NCBI GenBank assembly: GCA_039881045.1
Contig: JAYWVB010000035.1
Span: forward strand, 248,001-312,000
DNA: 64,000 nt
From: Chaetomium olivaceum
Taxonomy: Eukaryota > Ascomycota > Sordariomycetes > Sordariales > Chaetomiaceae
Reading direction: 5' to 3'
Part shown: piece by piece, positions 1 through 10,649 of the stretch
Numbering within the stretch: the first letter of the stretch is position 1
Layout: each line of letters begins with the position of its first letter
Translations under genes and position numbers: made by a program
The notes under the pieces: model-generated
Seen by the model: the letters and a program-made list of their open reading frames with translations, nothing else
Told to the model about the DNA's origin: nothing
The model's database searches: none

Positions 1-1525
1 GGCACCCGGCATGCCGGTGCGCAGCCCCCGGGATCCTGTCTGAGAAAAGGCACTCATGTACATGCTCTCGGCATCCTCATGGCTGTATATGTGTGACTCG
101 GCTAGGTCGTCCCTCACCGAGCCGCTTGAGTTCCGGTTTGTTGAGCTGGAATAAACGGAGGCTGCAGGAGACGGATCATTGGAGAGGGAGAATCCCTCAG
201 GAGGACGAAGAGATGGCTCTGACTGCGCCTCTCGCTCCGTGGCTGCGGTCGACCAAAGCAGGGGAGAAGACTCAAGAACCGCCGACTGCGCATGTTCAGT
301 GATAGTTGGCGGGGGTGAGCCCCGGTAAACGGAGGCCCTCGGCGTAGATAGGGGCGACGCATCAGCTTCGTTTTGCTCGTTGCTATCGTCAAAACTGTAT
401 GGAATGTTGAACGCAGCTTCGTTGTCCTGTAGCAGGTGTTGACTTTGCGAAAGGCCATCGGAACTGGCCATCGAACCGGCCATCGACCCGGAGCATGACA
501 CTGCGAGCCAGCCCGAACGGGGAAGCGGCCTCAGTTTCATGGGCAGGCGAGCGCGGGACCACAGGCGAGCGCGAGGCCACGGATGAGGGCATCGACGCAG
601 ACCGAATCAACGAGGAGAAGACGTTTGTCTCGGTAATCAAAGCCGCCCGGATGTTGTCGAGCAGAACATGTCGTTTGCCCTCTTTGTGCACGATTGCGGA
701 GGCCTCGTCCGGCGTTTCTGCTGTTGAAGTTACGCCTTCCACGTTGATGTTGTCCAGAGATAGCTGGAAGGTAACGAGCTCTGAAACTGGGGAACTGGGA
801 TCAACCGCAACCTCAACATCCACCTGGAATGTAACACTCTGTACTCGAATCTGTATCCTGTCCACGATGCCTTGCAGGAAGTCTGTTAAGAAGACGGGTA
901 GCGAGAGGGTCTGGCCGGTGCCAACCGGTACGTCGTCGTCACTCTCGGATTCGCTAGCAGCCATGGAAGCAGCAAGATCCTGGGTTTCGGCGGCGAGAGC
1001 TTGTTCCAACTCCTTCTTCTCCGCCACAGGTTGCGTCTCTAGGAAGGACTGTGCGAGGTCCGCAGCTGTCGGCACGGCCTCGGAACCGGTTGTGCCTTTG
1101 CCGGTCTTCCCAGCGTCTTGCCGGTCCTTCTCTTTTGTGGAGGCCACTTTCAAGCGAATGTCGACACCATCTACTTCGGCCGTGATGGGGCTGGTGTAAA
1201 AGTCCATGGGAATCGTGACTCGGAGGACGAGGACCTTGGCTTTTTGGAGAGAGAAGGCTGGGGGCAGCCCCAAGAGCCTCTCGAGTTTCTACGCAGACAT
1301 GTGTCAACACCTGCGTATCATGCGCATTAGAGAGCCACCAAGTAAGCCTACCTGAAGAACCAGTCCGACATCTCGAAACTCTAGAACCGTATTTCGCCCA
1401 AGGGCAAAGTCGAGGTTCTCCAAATCAAGCGCCTGTGTATCGAGTAGATCTAGTCGAGAGAGAGCGAAGCGAAGTAGCTGCTTCGCCATAGACGAACTAC
1501 GAAATGATTGGAAGAAAGACGCCAT
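1..1525 (-). CDS. ATG2: Autophagy-related lipid-transfer protein ATG2, N-terminal part (partial)
   Basis: Atg2 is the large bridge-like lipid transfer protein that works with Atg9 and Atg18 between ER and phagophore. Only the N-terminal part is visible; the gene runs off the left edge. Exon 1 (1525-1352) encodes 58 residues starting MASFFQSFRSSSMAK, with the chorein-type N-terminal signature. An intron (1351-1289, GTAGGC...GCGTAG) follows, then exon 2 from 1288 opens KLERLLGLPP and continues through a VLRVTIPMDFYTSPI segment typical of the family. Around 491-496 the frame changes by one base: upstream the protein reads ...LARSVM, and the other frame continues SGSMAGSMASSDGLSQ to the window edge (...AESMYMSAFSQ). 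One extra base (G at about 493 on the plus strand) explains this. Identity is secure from the N-terminus; the frameshift is probably a sequence error. Confidence 0.88.
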
Positions 1526-2911
1526 GTTGGGCGGTTGAGGTAGTGGGCGTTGTGGCGGTCGCCTGTAGTTTTGAGATGAAAGTTGAGGTGCCTATCGACG
1601 CGTGGTGGGGGGGGGTTGCCGTCGAATAAATGGGCGAAGCCGCGTTCACTCGGAGCGAGATGATGGAAGAGAAAGGGGTTGGTGCGCTTTAGGCACTGTG
1701 GATTAATCGTCCACCAAGGTTGAGCACAGAGGACGCAGAAGGCCGGCCGAACAGGTCATGTTGAGGCGGGCGCCATCATTTTTAGCAGAGGTCGATGCTC
1801 GGCTCTGAAATCGCTCCAAATGGGCGGGCTTTTCTTTCGGTGATGGCAAGAGGTAAGGTAGGTAGGTAGGTAACTAAAACAAAGCCTATGTTGCCAGAAC
1901 ACAAGGCGGCGGGTGAAACAGCACAATTAATGCCGTGGTCGTGTTGTGCGATGGAAAGAAAAAGTCAACCAGCGACCGAGAGGTTTGGGAGAAAGAAGGT
2001 AAATGGGCGAGGTGGTGAGCAGGGTGTCGGTGTCTGGTGCAAGACAACCACCACCCGTGACAAGCGGCGGTTGAATGCTCCGTGGTGGTGTTGGGCAGAG
2101 AGCCCAATCAGTTGATCGGCCTTATCACTAGCGTGAGGCGTGGGGAAAGGTACAGGGGCTTGATACCCCACATCCGACGCTCTCTCCATATTCGTACAAC
2201 ATCAGTGACTGACTGTGCCGGACTCAACCGTGGTGGCTCCGCAGTGCTCCGGTAACTGCCCGGCAACTGGCACTACTCCGCCTGGAGATGCGCCCACTCA
2301 CTTCGAAGCTCAACGGCACGTCGAAATACAACAATTGATATTGGGTAGATAGAGAGGGGAAATGCGGCGAAAACAGGCGAAAACAGGCCCTAGGCCTTCT
2401 ACGAGCCTCATATCCGACGTGGCCATACATGCGCAAGCAAGGGGCAATGATTAAATTATCCAATCCAATCCACGGCGACTGCTGCCTTGCCGTCATCAAT
2501 TGCCTCTGGGTGTTCGAGTCACGGCTGTGAGCACTGTGAGCTTAGTGTGGTGCTGCCCTCCTTGGCCAAAATAGGCAATGCCGTGCTCGCGGGGATCAGA
2601 TGACACCCACGTCTCAACGGGATCGCAAGGAAGAGGCAAAGCTTACACGGGGAGAAAACCATGGGGTTGGACACCAAACCAGAATGTTTCATATTTCAAG
2701 GATTACCTCGCTGAAGTGAGTAAGAGTACGGAGTAACTGACAACTAACACAGATGTCTCCGTCAAGCGAAAAAGAATGCTGGCAACCAACCGCCATCACG
2801 AAACCACCAACCCCGCAAGTGCAAGCCTCAGGTTCCCTTCAACCTTCAAATCCAACCCTAACCCTAATACCACCATCCCTTTTCTCCCCCCTGGGTCCTC
2901 AACCTGAACCA
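1526..2911. other. Intergenic region, ATG2 upstream / amine oxidase downstream
   Basis: No supported gene. It holds an AGGT tetranucleotide run near 1853-1872, a nine-G run at 1607-1615, and two telomere-like CCCTAA units near 2855-2866. Open frames here are short and do not resemble known proteins. Confidence 0.5.
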
Positions 2912-4753
2912 TCAACCTGAACCATCAACCCCCTCTCCCTCCCCGGCCCCCCAAAACCCCTGCACGATCCTCCTCGCCACATGCTCGCCACTCCAATACG
3001 CTCCCTCACCGTCCCCAGCGCCACAAACGGCGCCGTATGCTCCCCCGCCAGCCACACCCCTTCCTTGGGCACGCCCGTCCGCATCGCAACAATATCCTTG
3101 TCCCCCTCGACCAGCCCCGCCTGGAAATTGCTGTAGCTCCCATTCCCCGCGAGCTCGTCGCCCAGCCAGTCGGTCGCGAAGCACGCCGTGGGCTGGCAGG
3201 CCGGTTGGCGGGGTCGTAGGACGGGAGGCGCGAGTAGTAGGGCTGGAAGTAGGCGTGGAGGAAGGCGTCGCGGTCTTTTGGGGTGGGGAGGGACCGGAGG
3301 GTGGAGGTGAGGTGTTGTGACTGTTCGCCGTAGAGGTAGAAGAGCAGGGTTGGGTGGGCGGCGGCGCGCGAGGGAGCCAAGCTCGACGATCTCGTTGAGG
3401 TGGCGGTTGGGGTTGGAGTCTGGTGCGTAGGTTGGGGCGAGCCATTGGCAGAAGCCTTGGACTATGCGGTTGTTGTCGGCCGGGGATGGTGTGAGCCAGA
3501 AGGCGGTGGGGAAGGATATGTAGACCTTCTCCAGGCTGCCGTAGCCAATATTCTGGATTCCCTGACATAACCGCTCGGGAAGAGGCGGAGAGAAGGCTTG
3601 CAGGTTCTTTTTGAGCCAGCCAAGTGGGCAAGTGACGACAACTTCGTCAAACTCAAAAACTTGCCCGTCGGTTGTTCTGACCCTAGTCGTATTATTTTGT
3701 GTCGTAGACTTGCCGTAAATTTCGGATATGCGGTTTCGTAGCGGATATCTGCACCCTCAATGGCCGGTTGAGCGACCTTCTCCAGGACTTTGCTGTATGT
3801 CCCTGCACAAAGAGGTTTTCTGGGACCGGTTAGAAAGATTTGTCAAGAAGGGAGCCAAGAGACGAATGTGCCTTACCGCCTTCGATACACTCCTCCAACC
3901 AAAAGAACTTCAAGCTCTGGGTCCTGAGAGGACTGCCGACAAAATTCCCCCATAATTCGGCCATTTGGAGAAGTAGCTGCCTTTGCCGCTGATAGCCCTC
4001 CTGGCTGTCCGGTATCCTCCTCACGACTTCCTCCTGGAAGAAATCTGTAGTGACCTCCCAGGGTCGATATTCGCGCCATGCTTGTTGGAATAACTCAAAA
4101 GCGGCCTCGATGATGTTCCACATCAATGTTGAGTACTTCTCCCCCTCTTCGTGGGAAGTAGCTGCCCATCCTCATCATAAATGCACGAGTGGTTATCCCA
4201 GACGCCAACTGTTGTCTTGGTTTCCTTGACCAAATCCATGATTGGGTTCTCGGTTGTGCCGTGGATCCAGTTCGCGCCGATATCAATTAGATGGCCATTA
4301 GGCAGCCTCTCCTGAAAAATCCTGCCGCCGAGGCGGCTTCTCGCCTCCAATATTGTGACGCGGAAGCCATTCCGGAGCAGCACATCGGCGCACCTGAGTC
4401 CGGCGAAGCCAGCACCAACTATCCCAATATGCGGTCTTCTACTCGGGTCGAGGGTTTCAAGCTACAGCACATGTTAGTGAACGCTACATTTCATGACCCG
4501 GATCAGATTGGCACCACGGCGTATCATCCACTTATGCACTGCAGGAGTATTCCCAGCTTGGATTGTGCTCCGTGAACCCGAGCGGAATCGAGGGACTACT
4601 TTCGCGCTGGGTGTTGTATACCTTCAGAACCCTATCCATGATACTCAGTCTCCTTGGCGAGGCGCAGTAAAGCCGGGTGGTCTTGAGGTCCTGGTATATC
4701 TTTGACGTTTTCTTGCGCGCGGCGCTGGTGACGGACATAGAATAAGCATCCAT
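2912..4753 (-). CDS. FAD-dependent amine oxidase, polyamine oxidase-like (frameshifted)
   Basis: Flavin amine oxidase of the polyamine oxidase/Fms1-Cbp1 type, expected to oxidise polyamines or similar amines with FAD. The start at 4753 opens MDAYSMSVTSAARKK. An acceptor at 4462-4463 (CACTAAC...TGTAG) leads into LETLDPSRRPHIGIVGAGFA, the dinucleotide-binding Rossmann motif, followed by GGRIFQ and DIGANWIHG. A second intron is at 3876-3803. The C-terminal FAD motif VWLAGEHTAPFVALGTV is present near 3060-3000, and the stop is at 2912-2914. The reading frame shifts at least five times (near 4141-4146, 3730, 3371-3382, 3186-3195 and 3001-3008); each fits loss of one base, several in G/C runs. The donor of intron 1 is uncertain. 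The protein is either damaged by sequencing errors or a recent pseudogene; I favour errors because the intervening sequence is well conserved. Confidence 0.75.
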
Positions 4754-6710
4754 TCCGGTGGTGGAAAATGTGTGGAGGACAGAAGATGAGTGGGCAAGGG
4801 CTAAGTCAGTCTCTCTACTCGAGCAGTAGCCAAGCCGATAGTTTGTTAAAAGGCGCAGTGCAGTGTATGTGTTGGGACTTCACAAGCGAGAGGCCATGAT
4901 GGGAGAACTATATATACGACTCGTCTTTTGCGGGCCAGAGGCCCGGGAGTCGTCAAGGCTACCACGGGAACGAGCAATAGCCCGGGGAACACTATCCGAC
5001 CGCGGACATGACAAGCGGGACGGTGCGGTGAACACTTAACACCCTCCCCAAAGAGAACCTTACATGCCGGTGAGCCATGGTGGAGTGAGCTGAAGCGGAC
5101 AGGCTGCCAAAACCGATAAGAGGCCGCACCGGCAGAGGTACCTTACTGTGCAAAGGAGGGAATGTGACACAAAAAAAAGCAACCGCTTCTGCGAGGCACA
5201 GTAAATCTTGGCCAGGTGTGGCAATCTGGCATTTCTGAAAAGCGGGAAAGATACCTAGGTAGACACAATAGGGTAGGTAACTCTCCAACCTCTTCTGCCG
5301 TGCAGAACTGCAGACAGACCACTTGGTCTGAACCGCGTGGCTCTCCTTTTCAGTAAGTCTGGCGAGTGGCCAATGATAAGCGTGCTGCTGAGCATGCCAT
5401 CTGACCTTCGGTGGCCTGGAGCGAAAGCGGGACCAAAACCAAGCAAGGCTGTCAACAAGGGAGATCGACTCACGGAAGCGGGATCTTCGGGAGTCTTTGC
5501 AAATGAAAATCGAAATGGGCGTGATGGGCTGCACGTTTGGCGCAACGCATATCCTGGGACAAGCTGTGACTGGATCGAAGCAGTGTGTTTCAACTGTTTT
5601 TTGGCAGTGTTAGGATGGTTAAGCAACGAAGGTCGAGACCGTTCAGCTAGTTAGCGGGGCCCCGGGTGGAGACAAGATCCAGCTTGCCAGGAGTTGCATG
5701 ATTTACACTTCGTAATGTGTACCGTGTATCGTTCAATCGCGCATAACGCGCGCGGGCTGCAAAATAGCCTTACTGTGTAGGGAGGGAAGGTACGGGGCGA
5801 AACCCCGGTTTCGAGAATCCGTTCGAGGAACAGTTGGTTAATATCCACCCCCCCCCCCCCCCCCCCCCCCGATAAAGGCAAGACCAAAAGGCCGCATCGA
5901 GGCTGGTCGAGGCGGGGCATTTGTCACATTACGAAGAGTGATCAGCCGACGGGGCGTTGCAACACGCAAAGAAGGAGAGTCTCGAGCTTTACACAGTAGT
6001 GCTCGCCTTAGTAGTGCTCGCCTTTCGCTTCCTGTGTGGTTGCAAAGGCAAAATCAAGCAACGCCAACCGAGAAACGAAACGTGAGGAGAGAGGGATTCG
6101 CAATGATGCGAGTGGCTGAGACATGTCTCTCCAGGTCCCTCCATCTCAACAAGCACGTGACAGGTGAACTTACCCGGTTAGGTATCGTGGTAACCAAGGT
6201 ATGCAAGTATTTCAACTGGAGGTTTCAATATGAAAAAAAACAACACAGAATGTCTTGTCCCCAGTCTTCTACATACAAAAGCCGAGTCATGAAGGGATCG
6301 GAACCGTTTCTGTCCGCTCCCGACATCACATGCGCAAACGCAAAGGAGGGCCAGGGTACGAGGACAGGGCTCCGGCTGCGGCCAATCATGGAGTTGGTAT
6401 TACATCTCTTGGCATGCTCCCACATTGGAGAAGGTTGGAGCCCCAGGTTCCCAAAACGCTTGGGAGCCGAGGCAGTCCAGGGGGACGAGCCGAAGCAAGC
6501 CTCCAAAGTCCGACCGACCAGCCGGAAGGAACTCTTGGAACCCTGGTCTAGCTAACCAATGCCAGGAATAAAATGGACGGCGTTCTCAGCTCTGCGCTTC
6601 CAGTGACACTGTCCCCTTTGTTTGTCTTGCTCTGCCCCTCGTGATACCCCCCCCAAATTGGCAGAATCCCATCATCATCATCAAACCAAGAGTTCAAGAC
6701 TGCCGCAGCC
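4754..6710. other. Intergenic region between amine oxidase and acyl-CoA dehydrogenase
   Basis: No supported gene in about 2 kb. Several open frames of 80-205 codons exist (for example 5938-6555 plus and 4992-5534 minus) but none shows family motifs. It contains an uninterrupted run of 23 C at 5848-5870 and a short tandem copy of AGTAGTGCTCGCCTT near 5995-6025. Confidence 0.45.
5848..5870. repeat. Poly-C tract (23 nt)
   Basis: Twenty-three consecutive C residues, read directly. It lies in intergenic DNA. Such long C runs are rare in fungal genomes, and the true length is uncertain in any assembly. Confidence 0.9.
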
Positions 6711-8256
6711 ATGCCTCTCGAAGTCCCCTCCAAAACCTTTACCCGTGCCGAAGTGGCCAAGAACAACACGGAAGACAGCACGTGGTTCATCATTGACACC
6801 GTCGTCTACGATGTTTCTGATTTCCTAGATGCCCACCCGGGCGGCGAGGCCGTTCTGCGCCAGGTCGCCGGCACTGACGCAACTGTCGCCTTTTACAACC
6901 TCCACAGGCACGAGGTGCTGCAGAAGTACTCGGACCTTGCCATCGGCACCATCGGGGCGAGAAGCAGTCCATCGTCACCCCGCGCTCGGCGACATCTCGA
7001 CCGTGCCCTACGCCGAGCCGCTCTGGCTCACCCCCTCATTCAAGTCGCCCTACTTCAGCGACAGCCATCGCCGCCTCCAGCGCGCCATGCGCGAGTTCAC
7101 CGACAAGTACATCACCCCTGAAGCCCTTGAGAAGGAACGCTCGGGCGAGTACGTCAGCCAGGAGCTCATCGAGCGCATGTCCAAGGCGGGCGTCCTCCAC
7201 ATGCGCATGGGCCCCGGCAAGCACATGCACGGCGTGAACCTCCTGGACGGCGCCGTCGACGGCAAGGAGTTCGACTACTTCCACGACATGATCTGCTCGC
7301 AGGAGCAGGTCCGCGCCGCCTGCCGTGGGTTTCAGGATGGCAACATGGCAGGATGGTGATTGGCTCACATGTATTCTCAACTTCTGCAAGAACCCGGAGC
7401 TCAAGAAGAAGGTGACGGACGAGGTGTTCTGGGACAGAAGAAGATCTGCCTGGCCATCACGGAGGCCTTCGCGGGGTCCGACGTGGCCGGGCTCCGCACG
7501 ACAGCCACCAAGACCCCCGACGGCAAGCACTACATCGTCAACGGCACCAAGAAGTGGATCACCAACGGCGTCTTCTCGGACTACTTCGTGACGGGCGTCA
7601 ACACGGGCAAGGGCCTGTCGGTGCTGCTGATCGAGCGCGGCGAAGGGGTCGAGACCAAACCCATCAAAACATCCTACTCGCCCGCGGCCGGCACCACCTA
7701 CATCACCTTCGACAACGTCAAGGTGCCCGCGACCAACCTCCTCGGCGAGGAGAACAAGGGCATCTACGTGATCCTGTCCAACTTCAACCACGAGCGGTGG
7801 ACCATGGCGTGCGCCACCATCCGTTACATGCGGCTGGTGGTCGAGGAATCGCTGAAATGGGCCCACCAGCGCCTGGTCTTTAAGAAGCGCCTGATCGACC
7901 AGCCCGTCATCCGCCAGAAGCTCGCCAAGATGATCGCGCTGTGCGAGTCGCACCAGTCGTGGCTCGAGACCATCACCTACCAGATGTGCAACATGGCCTA
8001 CTCGGAGCAGGCCAAGCACCTGGGCGGGCCCATCGCCCTGCTCAAGATGAGCGCCACGCGCGCCGCCCACGAGATCGCCGACGAGGCCGTGCAGATCTGG
8101 GGCGGCCGCGGCCTCACCCAGACCGGCATGGGCCGCGTCATTGAGAACTTCAACCGCACCTACAAGTTTGATTCCATCCTGGGCGGCGCCGAGGAGGTGC
8201 TCGGGGATCTCGGTGTCAGGCAGGCTATGAAGTTCATGCCCAAGGCAGTGCTGTAA
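6711..8256 (+). CDS. Cytochrome b5-acyl-CoA dehydrogenase fusion protein (frameshifted)
   Basis: A two-domain flavoprotein: an N-terminal cytochrome b5-like heme domain (residues about 1-80) followed by a full acyl-CoA dehydrogenase domain. The heme ligands are visible as HPGG in FLDAHPGGEAVL and a second His in NLHRHEVLQKY. The dehydrogenase part shows FAGSDVAGLRTTA, KWITNGVFSDYF, IWGGRGLTQTGMGRVIENF and C-terminal FDSILGGAEEVLGDLGVRQA. It probably oxidises an acyl-CoA or related substrate, with b5 as electron partner (inference from the fusion). Start ATG 6711, stop 8254-8256, no intron. Five frame changes occur, near 6955-6958, 6984, 7351-7354, 7365-7372 and 7430, each explained by one lost base, mostly in G/C runs. 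From about 7440 to the stop the frame is perfect. The C-terminus KAVL is not a PTS1 signal. Confidence 0.82.
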
Positions 8257-9191
8257 GTTGGAAGGAACGGACGGGTTTGTTTTGTGTCGAGATCCATTCC
8301 ATCCCATTCCAGGTTGTCTGTTGTTGTACATACATAGGATAGGCTTCTTCATTTAGCATGGTCGGTTAGGCAGGCATTTTGGTGTTTTTGGGAATCCATC
8401 AACTTTTGTTTCTCTATTCATGATGCAATTGGTAACAAAACCTCCATGTCATCCCGGGTGATGTGATCACCGAGTTGGGTCAGCTTTGTACATACCGTAG
8501 TTACTACACTTCTCACACATCCACACCAAACGAGATAGGCAGCGTCAGTAACCCGGACCGTTATCATTTCTATGGAACCTGAGATGAAGCCCATTTCCGG
8601 TCCCATGATCTAGTCGTTAATCCGTGAGAAAGAAAACCGAGAAGCCAGACATTGCAACAAGGCGAATGAATGCAGCGCTCCACCCGATGAGAGAGACTTG
8701 AATGCAGACCTAATAAGGCAGCCCTCGCCGTCCCGACGCCAAGATGGTCAAACTTTTCCGTTGCCCGGTGATCCGTAAGTCGTGATGTGATGCTTTGCTT
8801 TCTGAAAGAAGCGCGGTAGGATTGTGTAGAGTGTGGGAAAAAGGAAAAACAAAAACTGGGGGTGGGAACACCATGGCTCCAAAGCCCCGAGAATGCGGCA
8901 ACAACCGGCCGAGGACATTGCCAACTGATAGGGTATCCAGGCCACTGAGATACCAGCAATACAACCCGTGGAACTCCAGCGCGCGAGCACCAGACAGATC
9001 CACCAGAAAGGTAGTGTATAGCGCACCCGCATGTCGTTCAACCTCCATTGGAACCGCCAACTACCCAGCGAGTCCCCTTGTATCCTCTTCTACCTCGTTC
9101 GTAAAGAGCTAGAAAAAATCGCAAAAGGTTGACCGACCGGTGAAAGAACCGGGGTCATCGAAGGTAACGGCGGCCGTGTCACGTCCACCAT
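8257..9191. other. Intergenic region
   Basis: Convergent 3' flanks of the acyl-CoA dehydrogenase and the zinc-knuckle gene. I see no gene or structured element here. Confidence 0.4.
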
Positions 9192-10649
9192 TTAGCTGGG
9201 GCACTGAGACTGGACGTGGCCAGGCTGTTGGCACTTGTAGCAGATCTTCTCGCCACCAGTCGATTCCTTGGGGCAGTCGCGCGACACGTGGCCCGAGACG
9301 CCGCAGTTGTAGCACTTGCTGCCGTTCACGCAGTCGCCTGTGTCGTAATATGAGCAACGTTTCTCAAAAGGGGGTATACCTCCGCCACGACTTACGAGAG
9401 ACATGGCCGATGCCGCCGCACGAGTAGCAGGTCTTCGAGCCGAAGCCACCGCCACCGCCGTAGCCGCCGCCGTAACCGCCGCCACCATACGGTGCGCCGC
9501 CCTTGCTGCAGTTGCGAGCGATGTGGCCGATCTCACCGCACTAGGTCCAATGGGTTAGCAAAGAAAATTTGCGGCGAATGGATAACACTCACCTTGTAGC
9601 ACTCAGCGCCAGACTGGCCACCAACGGGGCCGCCGCCGCCGCCGCCGATCTGGCAGTCGCGGGAGATGTGGCCGGGCTGGCCGCAGCGGTAGCAGGTCTT
9701 GGTGTCCTTGGGGCCCTGGGGGCAATCACGGCCTGGTTTATCAAAGTCAGAGCGTGTTCAGAAGCGCAACAGAGGGCCGGTGTACTCACTCATGTGACCC
9801 TCGCCTAAGAATCGAAAATTTCTGTCAGTTTGGTTCGCCACGACGAGGCAAGATTGGCGGCCGAGAGGAGCTTACCACCACAGCTGTAGCTACAGAAATA
9901 GTTAGCGATCAAGCACTTTGTGAAGATATGTCCAGGGCAAACTGTCGCTTACCACTTAGCCGCACCCTTGTTCGGGCAGTCACGAGCCTAGAAACACCCA
10001 GTTAGTGTCTATAGGACAAGGCAGCAATACTCCCTCTTGGTTTTCGATCTCTCCGCGCTCGCCGACGGTTTCATACCTGGTGAGTAGTGTTGCCGCCTAG
10101 AATCTCTCATGTCAGACCATCTCTCTCCCCAACTCAAGCAGGAAGGGCAGTTTCAGGTGTTGTTTGTGTGTGGTACGGATAGTGGCCTCTGAACGCAAGC
10201 AGACGACCTTTCGGCGGGCCCGCTGTTTGTCTAACCCCAATTGTTGGGTATTGGCTGGAATGACCAATTTCCAAATGCTTTCCCTCGAGGGCCCGCCGCG
10301 TAGATGCATAGGTAGGTCCAGAGAGAGTCAGCAAGTCGCAGCGAGGCGCTGCGCCGACATGCGGGCAGCCAAGAATTGGCCATATTCCAGTGCCCATGTC
10401 TTGCAATTTATGCACCCCTTCCCGGGCACAGATCTTGCGAGATAATCCCACTAGCTCCCTGACCAAGGCAGCCGGTGTCGCGATGCTCTGGATCATGCGC
10501 AAAAGTTTCGGGAGGAAGTCCTCGAGGAGGTGGGCGTGGGTGGCGGCAATTGCGCTCAGAGCCGCGGGGCAAACAGAAGCCAAAGCGAAGGAATTGCGAT
10601 GGCAAACTCACAAGTGAAGCAGGCCGTGCCTGGGAACGCCGGAATCCAT
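9192..10649 (-). CDS. CCHC zinc-knuckle nucleic-acid-binding protein (CNBP/Gis2/Byr3 type)
   Basis: Small single-strand nucleic-acid-binding protein of the CNBP family, acting on mRNA translation or stability. Seven CX2CX4HX4C knuckles can be read across the exons: CFTCGNTTHQARDC, CYSCGGEGHMSRDC, CYRCGQPGHISRDC, CYKCGEIGHIARNC, CYSCGGIGHVSRDC, CYNCGVSGHVSRDC and CYKCQQPGHVQSQC. A Gly-rich linker lies between knuckles 4 and 5. Exons I infer (minus strand): 10649-10612, 10096-10077, 9987-9953, 9889-9876, 9804-9790, 9732-9593, 9540-9396 and 9337-9192. All introns are GT-AG, and five exons are 14-38 nt long. Intron 1 is about 515 nt. The summed coding length is one base too long. The shift lies in exon 1 between ATGGATTCC and the first knuckle, so the first residues or start are uncertain. 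Expected length is about 183 residues. Confidence 0.85.

Noticed and set aside
2855..2866. Telomere-like CCCTAA repeats
   Set aside because: Only two units, inside ordinary sequence between genes; not evidence of a chromosome end.
2578..2920. Possible two-exon gene (ATG 2578, intron 2716-2752, stop 2918-2920) of 101 residues
   Set aside because: The splice signals look good, but a 37-nt intron is shorter than normal fungal introns, the product has no recognisable motif and its end overlaps the amine oxidase stop.
4992..5534. 180-codon minus-strand open frame
   Set aside because: No motif and no homology recognised; overlaps other random frames.
5938..6555. 205-codon plus-strand open frame
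   Set aside because: No domain, low-quality start context, unlike codon use of the neighbouring genes; probably random.
7036..8352. 438-codon minus-strand open frame
   Set aside because: Exactly antisense to the acyl-CoA dehydrogenase; composition follows from the GC-rich third positions of the real gene and it has no motifs.
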